64,000 nt of DNA, taken from positions 186,001 to 250,000 of the forward strand of contig JAZBQD010000006.1 in assembly GCA_036583965.1 (NCBI GenBank), given 5' to 3'. The notes beneath the pieces are model-generated. The model made no database searches. It was not told the origin of the DNA and worked only from the letters and a program-made list of their open reading frames with translations. This document shows positions 56,790-64,000 of the stretch, piece after piece (within the stretch, counting starts at the first letter, position 1; every line of letters starts with the position of its first letter). Source of the stretch: Prunella strophiata. Lineage: Eukaryota; Chordata; Aves; Passeriformes; Prunellidae. The position numbers and the translations under genes are program-made.

Positions 56790-57680
56790 ATGAGAGAGAT
56801 GCTGTTTAACATTCTGGCCATCCTGGGCAAGGTGGCGCCCACTCTGACCAGGCCACACCGGCGTGTGAGGTGGCGTGTGTCCCCAAAGTCCCTGCGCTCA
56901 CGCAGGAGGAGTGTCATCCGGCGTGTCCATAAGACCCTGGGCCACCGTGGTGTCACCTCTTTGGACAACTGTGGTGTCATCGCCCCAGGCCAGGCCCTGG
57001 CCGCCCTTGTGACCAAGCTTGGGGCAATCTTGTCTGATGCGAGAGCCGCAACCAAGGCCTGGCGGGAGTCAACGGCCACGCTCAGGACGAGCGGGGACCG
57101 GCTGACTGAAGAGGCCACCGAGATCCGTGACACCTGCGAGGACGTGGCCACCGCCACGGCCACCGTCCCGGCCTGGGACCAGCAGGACGAGGGCGCCCGC
57201 ACCGTGATACCTCGCAACAATGGGATGGCTGCGGGCTGTCAGCAGCTGCTGGTGGCCCTGGACAGGGAGGAGGTGGTCTCGGTGGGCACCAGCAAGGAAA
57301 AGGCGGCCACCAACGATGCCATGGGAGAGGCCGTGGTGGCCACCAGCCAGGCGAGGGCGGCCACCAGGAGAGAACAGCAGGTGGAGGTGGCCCTGGGTCT
57401 GCTGAAGCGCTTTGTGGACATGTGTGACAGAGGCACCATGTTCACCTGGGACATGCAGTACCAGCTCAGGGCCATGGAGGCCACCGTGGAGGAGACAAAG
57501 GAGGCATCCCCTGGTGTCCCTGAGGCCTTGATGGACGAAGCTGTGGAGGCCAAGAGGATGTGGGAGACCGGCACCCGCCTGACCACACGTCAGGTGGAGG
57601 AAACATTTGAGAAGATCCACTCCCTTCTCTTGAATCTCTATGGTGGCCCCAGTGGCCGAGCATTGCCAAAGAGCCATTAA
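56790..57680 (+). CDS. Terminal exon of right gene
   Basis: It starts ATGAGAGAGATGCTG after CCTCCCCAG and is open for 297 codons including TAA at 57678-57680. It has a basic, Arg/Ser-rich first half, then an Ala/Thr/Glu-rich helix and DMCDRGTMFTWDM. The last few residues depart from the family: a shift near 57645 leaves the usual HCQRAIKDIPRL ending in another frame. It is the best view of this terminal-exon type, which differs from the central gene's exon 6. Confidence 0.6.
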   Translation: MREMLFNILAILGKVAPTLTRPHRRVRWRVSPKSLRSRRRSVIRRVHKTLGHRGVTSLDNCGVIAPGQALAALVTKLGAILSDARAATKAWRESTATLRTSGDRLTEEATEIRDTCEDVATATATVPAWDQQDEGARTVIPRNNGMAAGCQQLLVALDREEVVSVGTSKEKAATNDAMGEAVVATSQARAATRREQQVEVALGLLKRFVDMCDRGTMFTWDMQYQLRAMEATVEETKEASPGVPEALMDEAVEAKRMWETGTRLTTRQVEETFEKIHSLLLNLYGGPSGRALPKSH

Positions 57681-57705
57681 GGACATCCCGAGGTTGATTC
57701 AGGAC

Positions 57706-57775
57706 AGTGATGTCACTGCCGTGATGTCATCACAGCACTGTGACATCATCAGGGACATCGCTGATGTCATCTGTC
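57706..57775 (+). promoter_or_regulatory. Cluster of TGATGTCA/TGACATCA motifs after the stop
   Basis: ACAGTGATGTCACTG, GTGATGTCATCAC, GTGACATCATC and GCTGATGTCATC occur within 70 bp. These are CRE-like half-palindromes and can pair with each other in RNA. Confidence 0.5.
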
Positions 57776-57779
57776 CCCT

Positions 57780-58250
57780 CCCTGCTTGGGATTTCAGACA
57801 AATTTGGGGAATTTTTTGGGAATTTTCATTGAAATTGTCCCAAATCCTGATGGGAATTCTTTGGGTGACGTCACTGGGGACACTCAGGGACACTCTGGGT
57901 ACACTCAGGAACAGGGGACACGGGGTGAATGAGTCCCCTCAGCAGCTTCCAGCTTTCCACTGTGCCTGCAGCAGAGCTGGGCCATAAATGACAATTTAAT
58001 AATTGGCTTCTGCACTTTTACATTGCCTTTTGTACTTTTATATTGCCTTTTGTACTTTTTGTATTGCCTTTTGCACTTTTGTATTGCCTTTTGCACATTG
58101 TTATTGATTACCAGCAATTTGATATGGTATTTGATACCGATACTGATTGTTGATTCCTTCTAGCTGCTGGCTGGTACAATATAATCTATCAGTTTATGTG
58201 TGCACCGTATAGCCTGTAAGTAAATAAATGCCCTCTATATAAATCAGACT
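57780..58250 (+). other. 3' flank of right gene with minisatellite seed and 20-bp repeat
   Basis: 57780-57868 matches the reverse complement of 29690-29790 (GAATTTTCATTGAAATTGTCCC.AATC). 57869-57905 (GGGGACACTCAGGGACACTC) contains about two units of minisatellite 1. 58013-58096 holds four units of ACTTTTGTATTGCCTTTTG. No gene. Confidence 0.65.
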
Positions 58251-58445
58251 GGGCTGATCTGAACTCTGTGTCAGACACATTACTCGACCCCATTGAGATA
58301 CGAGTGGCCAATAAAACCATCACAAATTTCCTCGAGGGGAGCACAGCCAGGGAGCTGCTTCAAGGCGCTGTCACTGAGATATTTCCCCTTGCAAACCCTG
58401 GGTGGGATGGAAATACACCAGAGCAGATGGCAAAATTAAAATGAT

Positions 58446-58924
58446 ACCAAAGCCTCGTGGTATGTGGGATAAAACATGGAGTCTCTAAAGCTGTAAATTG
58501 GTCAAAGATTTGCCAAGTGAGGCAAAATTATGATGAATCAGCCACAGATTTTTTAAACAGGTGAAGAGAAACTGCCATTAAATATACTGATCTAGATCCT
58601 GAATCAGCTGATGGGAAAGCACATTTAGTACTCTTGTTTCTGGGTCAGGCTTCAAACGGTATAAGAAGGAAAGATAAAGGGAGTTCAAGACAGAGATGAA
58701 ATACTAGAGCTTGCCTGGAAGGTGTTTGAGACAGGGGCCCAACAGAAAGGGTTAATCCCAACCTAGCAAGAAGGCAGCTCAGGAAAAGCCACCCAAGAAA
58801 GTTTCCCCGACGGAGAAGGAGCACTGTGCATCCTGTAAGAAATGGGACATTGGGAAAAGGACTGTGCAGTGCTGAAAGAAAAACCATCAGTCTCTGTCGT
58901 AGCAGCGGTCCCCAGCAGGGAATA
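58446..58924 (+). pseudogene. Gammaretrovirus-like (class I) gag relic
   Basis: Across frame changes the plus strand encodes capsid-like segments with a DPESADGKAHLV piece and LAWKVFETGAQQK, then a gamma-type zinc knuckle (CASC, then GHWEKDC in another frame), ending at TAA 58922-58924. At least two in-frame stops and one frameshift are present. An inverted family-B LTR fragment follows. Confidence 0.6.
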
Positions 58925-58944
58925 ATGAGCATGGACTGCATGAT

Positions 58945-59055
58945 TGCAGAAGGCTGATCAATTGCTTTATTCTACTATGCTGTACCATACTCCTGAGAAA
59001 AAAACATCGCCCTTGCCAGACAGTCACAACACACACGATAATACAATTGGTCAGT
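58945..59055 (-). mobile_element. LTR B fragment
   Basis: Reverse complement of the AATAAAGCAATTGATCAG region of LTR B (compare 5225-5270 and 49920-50020). Confidence 0.55.
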
Positions 59056-59357
59056 TGTCACTGTGGAGCACAAACGACACAACGCGGACAGCAGCTCTTT
59101 GCAAGGTGTGAGAGAGCAAAAAGAGCAAGTTTATTGAAATCTGACTCCATTTATAGTTTTCTGAAATCCCAGTGCCATTGGAGGGTGACAGTGCTACTTC
59201 CTCAATGCCACTGGACAACTCAACAGTCCATCAAGTTGCTCTTGCTCCATAGAGGAAGACAAAACAATAAGTTATTTACAGAAAGTGTGTGAGAAAGTTC
59301 TGCACAAGGATGTAAACATCAGAAGGCTTTAGAGAAACTTAAAAAATCAGGGCGACA
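59056..59357 (-). mobile_element. LTR C, 302 bp
   Basis: Minus strand TGTCGCCCTG to CCACAGTGACA. Same length as 19669-19970. It cuts the RT frame of the betaretrovirus-like element at LHPDDAP; no target duplication is visible and the other side is LTR B, so a rearrangement is likely. Confidence 0.75.
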
Positions 59358-59720
59358 CCTGGGTGCGTCATCTGGATGCAAGCGAATACTGAAGAAACAG
59401 TCTTTTAAATCAGTAACAGTTAACTTCCAATCCTTTGGAATCATAACAGGAGAAGGTAAACCTGATTGCAAAGAACCCATCTCTTGAATTACCTCATTTA
59501 TTTTTCTGAGATCCTGCAATAATCGCCATTTTCCACTAGCTGGCTTTTTAATTACAAAATCTAGAGTGTTCCAGAGGCTGTTAGTTGGAGTTAGGTGACC
59601 TTTGTTTAACTGTTCCTCTACTAACTGCTCTAATACAGCAAGTTTTTCTTCTGGTATGGGCCATGGATTAATCCATATCGGCATGTGGGATGTCCATGTG
59701 AGCTTTAATGTATTCTGTTC
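59358..59720 (-). pseudogene. Betaretrovirus-like RT, N-terminal part only
   Basis: The frame includes [34 protein letters not shown] and TDLKDCFFSI, the RT fingers up to the first catalytic Asp. Palm YxDD and everything beyond are lost at the LTR C junction. Confidence 0.75.
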
Positions 59721-59734
59721 ATCAACAGCTTTTG

Positions 59735-60480
59735 TTAGGAATCAGTTTCTAGTTTTAGACCCCATTGTGAGAGGATGTCTCTTCCCCAAAGAACTGTGTC
59801 AGCACCTACAATAAATGGTCTTGTAGTGGCAACACAACCTTCGGGTCCCTCAAATGTGACTGAGTGTAAGCTACAGTAGCTTTCACAGTGACCACCAACA
59901 CCTGCCAGTTGGTCCAGTGTGGGTACGATGGTCCAGTCCTGTGGCCATTTCAATTTCGATATCAGAGTGACGTCTGCTCCAGTATCTATCAGGCCAATGA
60001 GGGTGATGGCTTTCCTGAGGTGCTTCAGGACACAGGTGAGTTGAGGCCACCCGCAGCTGATGCGCCTGGTCCACGCCATGAAAGATGTGTTGCTCTGTGA
60101 GTCTGGCAGGAGAAAAGCTCGTGCTATGTTCAGTCCTTTGGGTAAAAAACATGGAGGGTCTGGACATAAAGCTAACACTGTAATTTCCTGTGAACAAGTG
60201 ACAGATAACACAGTTGCAATGACATAAAAACCTTCTGCATGGGACTTGTTCACTCCCACTATTAAGAACTGACGTGGTTGTGGCTCAGTCCCCATTGTCC
60301 TGTGGCTATGGTGGGAGCAATGGCAGTTAGTGTTACTGGCTGGGCTGTAGACAGCTCCAGTCTGGTACCTGGGGACATTGTGTTCGGTAGTCCTGCAAAA
60401 ATCTGCTGCAGTTCTGTGCTTGGTTGCCTGTAGTGTTCTCTGGCCCATGGTACAGTGGTTCTTGTGTCCTTGGACGCCAC
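59735..60480 (-). pseudogene. dUTPase-like domain and aspartic protease
   Basis: Protease carries LIDTGADVT (intact catalytic triplet) and the GRDILSQWG helix near its end. Before it, a dUTPase-shaped stretch has TRLELSTAQPVTL and FLIVGVNKSHAEGF, but the GRSS and GxIDxDYxG active motifs are not recognisable. The domain order dUTPase-protease is betaretroviral. Confidence 0.65.
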
Positions 60481-60499
60481 TGAGTCGTGCTCTGTTGCG

Positions 60500-62481
60500 A
60501 GTTTTCCTGAAGAGGATAGGAATAGCCCTGTGCTGGGTGAAAATTGTTAGTATTTTGATAAGGTCTTCTGTATCCACTGTTTCTGGGAGCTGGTCTCCTT
60601 CTCAGCTTTGGACATTCTTTCTTAAGGTGACCTCTCCTACCACAGGAATAGTACATATCCCTTAGAATCTGTTGATTTTCAATTGCTGCTTTAAATGTTG
60701 TTAGAGCTTCTGTTAGAGTCTGTGTTTGAATCTCTGCAGCTTTTTACTGCTGTTTTAAAGTGTTTTCCTGAGCTGTAGTGATAGCATTAGCTAGCACCTC
60801 TGCCTGCATTGCTGCTGCATGTTCAGGGGTCCCCAGTCTGTTACAAGCATCCACTAGCTTTGTTAGGGTGGGCTCGGGGTCCTGTGGTAATGTGCGCAAT
60901 ACCTTTTTGCAGTTTGGATTTGCATTGGAAATTGCAAGCCGCTTTAATAGTTCTTGTCTGGCTCACTCTATTGGAATTTGTTTATCCAATGCTAATTTTA
61001 AAGGGTCCAAAAATTTAATATATGGTTCATCCAACCCCTGTTTTATTTATGTAAAATCTAGTTGAGGTTTGTTGCCATCAGGCACTTGGAATAGGGCAGT
61101 TTTTGCTGCTTCCCAGATATCCTGAAGGATTTGTCTGTTAAGTGTCCTTGCCTGTGCTTGTGGGTCTGCGTGGGCTCCTTACCCCTCAAGCTGATCTCTA
61201 GTAATATTTGCAGCGACTGAGGTTCCTGTATAACCTCTTAAAAGGTCATTTAATAATTGTTTCCACACCAGTTCCCACAGAGAATACTCTGTTGGTCAAA
61301 GTAGTGATGTAAAAAATTGCTTTAGATCATGAGGTGTGAATACATTTGCTGTAAAGGTAGCTTGTAACAAACCTCTGAAATATGCTGAATCTCTCCCATG
61401 TAAGTGAGAGGCTTTGCAAATTTCTTTGAATTCTGTGAAGCTGACTTGTTTCCAGTGTGACCTTCCTGCAGCTGTATATTTCACGGGAAACACTTTAAGT
61501 TTTGAAGCTATGTTCCATTCTCCTTCCTGGACTGCCTCTTTTCTTACTCTCTGCCAGGTATCTGTTCTTTTCGGTGTATAAAATTCATCCTCCGATTTTG
61601 AGAGGCCCCTCTGGGATGTGTAGGAGTATTTATTGTTTGGAATCAGTTCCGTCATCCCCCTCCCCGTGGGCGCCGCCATTTTGGGCACCATTTTTTCCAG
61701 CAGGCCACATCTGGTTCTCATGCTGGGCAGGCTGTGGGTGTGTCGTCCCGGGGAGTGGGCAGGGAGCAGGGGCAGGGAGGAGGATCTGGCCCAGGCCACA
61801 GAAGGGGTGTGGCCCATGTCCTATGGGCAGGAGCTGAGTGACGTAAGGGAGCCCGAGGATGGGACACGCCCACAAAGGGGAGAACTTCGCAGCTCTGTGG
61901 CATGGCGTCAGCAACATGGAGTATTAAAATCACAGAGCATGGATTCAGCTTGGCTTTTTTCAGTTTTGCTGCCAAAATTAATGGATTTTGTGTGTCTGAG
62001 ACTACTTTTGAGAGGAAATTGAGGGATATTTATCAGGTTAGATGCGTGGGAGGAAAAAGGCTTCAGACTATCCTGGCCAAAGCAAATCTGTTTCTTTTTT
62101 TTCCAAGGCTTGTGGAGGAGCCGGAGGTGGGCCAGCTGGTCTGGCTACCTTGTGGCTGCCCTCCCAAGATTTTGCCTCTTGGTTCAGGTTGTAGCAATGT
62201 AAACTTACAAATTACAACACCGTTCTAAATATTGGATGCAGCTTTAAGCTTTGCTTCTTATTTTTCTGCATATTATATAATTTTAATCTAACAGTATCCC
62301 AGAGCTCTAAAGTGTGTGTCTCTGACCACTTCAGGTTTGGGAACTCTGTGAAAACCCATTTGCTAAGTTTTTTAAGTTGTTTCTTGCTAAATTTTACACC
62401 TTGAATTTCTAACTCATCGTTCAAATAAAAATAAAGATCCTGCACTTCTACTGACAGTTTGAGTCCTATGTTTCTTACCAA
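60500..62481 (-). pseudogene. Betaretrovirus-like gag
   Basis: Matrix-like frame at 62481-62212 (KQLKKLSKWVFTEFPNLKW), capsid at 61500-61296 (FPVKYT, KEICKASHLHGRDSAYFRGLL), and nucleocapsid near 60650 with Y-x2-C-x4-H-x4-C (YYSCGRRGHLKKEC). The first zinc-binding Cys is Tyr. Several frame changes separate the parts, so gag is not expressible as one protein. Confidence 0.7.
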
Positions 62482-62839
62482 AGGACAGGTTACAGAGAAG
62501 CTGTCCTTCCTGGTCTTTTATGAAACTCCCGAGTCTGGAAAAGCAGCTTGTCTCTCAGCTGTGGCTCGGCCACTACCAGCTATATTTGCAGAGGTTCTTT
62601 GAATTTGCAGCAGCCAGTCTTCCAGCCTGATCTGGTCCCAGCCCCTTTTCACCAGCTGTGGGGCTTTGGATCTGAGACCCCCTCTCTGGTCACAGATCCC
62701 TTTTTACCTGGGTTTTTTAAGGCGCCAAAAACCCAAGCTGCAGGACTGCAAAACTCCAAAATGCTGGACCTGAGAAAAAGTCCTATTTGATGGAGGGCCA
62801 ATCAAAATTCCCAAAGCGTGTCTCTTATTATGAGAATCT

Positions 62840-62857
62840 GTCCCTGTTCAGGCGCCA
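62840..62857 (-). other. Primer binding site, tRNA-Lys3-like
   Basis: Minus strand TGGCGCCTGAACAGGGAC differs by one base from the canonical tRNA-Lys3 site (TGGCGCCCGAACAGGGAC). It lies 2 nt after the LTR end. Confidence 0.75.
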
Positions 62858-62859
62858 CA

Positions 62860-63300
62860 TGTATTATTTTTCACCTCGAACCAGATCTTTTAAGCTCTTG
62901 GTGAGTTATAATACATTCTAGGGTAGCCCAGCTACCTGGCAGAAGGCATAAATGAGCAGGATGGTTCTTGCAGTCATGTTGGAAACAAAAATGTTTTAAT
63001 AAAAGGCAAAATAAGAAAGAAAAAAGCTGATCTAGGTGCAAGCCTTGTACCTAGTAAAACACCTTACAAAAGCAATTAGTTTCTTTTGTTCACTTACTTT
63101 TCTAGTTAATTGCCCAGGCGGGACTTCTTGGCTCCTATCCAGTTAGCTGTCCTTAAATTTAAAGTGAAGTCTCCTTTGTCCTATAAGGTGTCCCCTTTGA
63201 TAAGTGATGAGAGAAACTTCTGGGCTTTTTCCTTTTTAAGGAGACAAAGGATAGTTTTCTTATTCCGCCAAAAGGGGGCACATTCCTACAGTCAGTGAAG
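62860..63300 (-). mobile_element. 5' LTR of the betaretrovirus-like element (start uncertain)
   Basis: It ends AATAATACA on the minus strand just before the primer site. ATTAAA occurs near 62997. The outer boundary could not be fixed because the second LTR is missing. Confidence 0.5.
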
Positions 63301-63689
63301 ACGGTAGCTCTTTCCCCTTCTTTTTCATTCTTTTTCTTCTTAATTTTCTCTTTTTTCGTCAGAAGGCCAGCAGCAGTAGCAGGCACTGGGACCCAGACCT
63401 GGTGGGTGGGATGGGGGACCGGGCCCTGGTGGTGGGGCCAATGGACCCAGACCCAGTGGGCAGGGCAGCAACACTGCCACTGCCGAGCCCAGACTCATTC
63501 GGCTCATTGACTTCCCCCAGCTCTGCGCTGGTGTCACTTGGGGTCCCTGGATCTGGGGTCCCTGGGACAGCCCGTGCCCATCCCCTGATGGGGGATTCAC
63601 TTCTGCCTTCTGCTTCACTGCCTGCACCCACCAAGCAGCCAATGTCTCGCAAATCCCCCCGGCGTTTTGCCCTTCTCCCGCTCCTCCTG
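63301..63689. other. No gene seen
   Basis: A pyrimidine-rich stretch is followed by GC-rich sequence with GGGACCCAGACC-like imperfect repeats. Open frames here are low complexity. Confidence 0.4.
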
Positions 63690-64000
63690 TGTCACAGTCA
63701 TATTTTCTGCAAAAATTCCCTTGCCCAGGACTCTTCTCCTGGGAAGCTGAGAAGCCCCAGAGAAAAAGGAAAATAATATTGTCTTATTTGCTTCTCCTGT
63801 GTTTTGCTGCTTTGGAATGTGGTTTGGACATTGTTTACCAACAGGTGTATGTTTAACTGGTTTCATGTGAATTCTTTTGACTTAATGACCAAACTGTGTC
63901 AGGGCTCTGGAGAGAGTCACAGGTTTTTTAATATTATCTTTTAGCCTTCTGTAAGTATCCACTCTCTATTCTTTAGTATAGTTTTAGTATAGTATTCTTT
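63690..64000 (+). mobile_element. Passerine-type LTR, cut by window end
   Basis: It starts TGTCACAGTCATATTTTC and continues with the AGCTGAGAAGCCCCAGAG and TGGAATGTGGTTTGGACA segments that I associate with common songbird LTRs. The window ends inside it, in a GTATAGT repeat. Confidence 0.65.

Larger units (their letters stand above)
53090..57439 (+). repeat. Right arm of the large inverted repeat
   Basis: Reverse complement of 1-3930. The first 1.5 kb (53090-54620) is the C-rich degenerate repeat (CCCCAAAATCCAGTCAGGGA and CCCCTCAGGACCCC units), longer here than in the left arm. The gene and promoter follow. Confidence 0.8.

Noticed and set aside
57706..57775. Promoter of a further gene in the CRE-like cluster after the right gene
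   Set aside because: The motifs are mostly TGATGTCA, they overlap the stop in all copies, and no first exon with GTGCGA donor follows.

Overview
This is eukaryotic, almost certainly avian and probably passerine DNA. The evidence is a CR1-type LINE reverse transcriptase, several bird-type ERVL and class II (alpha/beta-like) endogenous retroviruses, short GC-rich introns and extensive minisatellites. No operons, ribosome binding sites or CRISPR arrays are present. There are two 500-N gaps (4258-4757 and 39871-40370) and two implausibly pure homopolymers (742 C at 44182-44923, 1421 T at 51552-52972), so this is a hard-to-assemble, repeat-rich region.

The host content is one multicopy gene family that I cannot assign to any known protein. 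Its parts are a 15-nt first coding exon, one to four internal exons of about 1 kb that begin after a conserved polypyrimidine-AG and end at a phase-0 GAG|GTGCGA donor, and a terminal exon of about 0.9 kb. The predicted protein is helical, rich in Ala/Arg/Glu, with no recognised catalytic motif. Five loci are visible: minus strand 1-2560 (cut by the window edge), minus 29851-31274 (dead), plus 31967-38847 (largest, four internal exons), plus 42192-43636 (dead, split by an LTR) and plus 54880-57680. The first and last lie in arms of a large inverted repeat about 49 kb apart. The two central loci are head to head around a palindrome with a CRE (TGACGTCA) in the arm that still works. Most copies carry single-base frame changes, so how many are functional is unclear.

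The rest is mainly nested retroelements. Window 4.9-12.0 kb holds LTRs and an ERVL-like gag and integrase. Two class II proviruses lie head to head (minus 12128-19171, plus 19669-25240); the first is inserted into another LTR. Solo LTRs with clean target-site duplications interrupt two gag genes (8345-8992 and 21835-22274). Window 48.3-53.0 kb holds a class II gag fragment, an almost empty LTR-PBS-PPT-LTR element and an LTR invaded by the poly(T). Window 58.4-63.3 kb holds a gammaretrovirus-like gag relic and a minus-strand betaretrovirus-like gag-dUTPase-protease-RT remnant. All retroviral coding regions are broken.

Two large minisatellites (27613-29679 and 45020-48102) flank the central gene block. 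The first occupies the 3' flank of one family member, and its probable seed survives unexpanded at the matching place downstream of another member (about 57869-57905).
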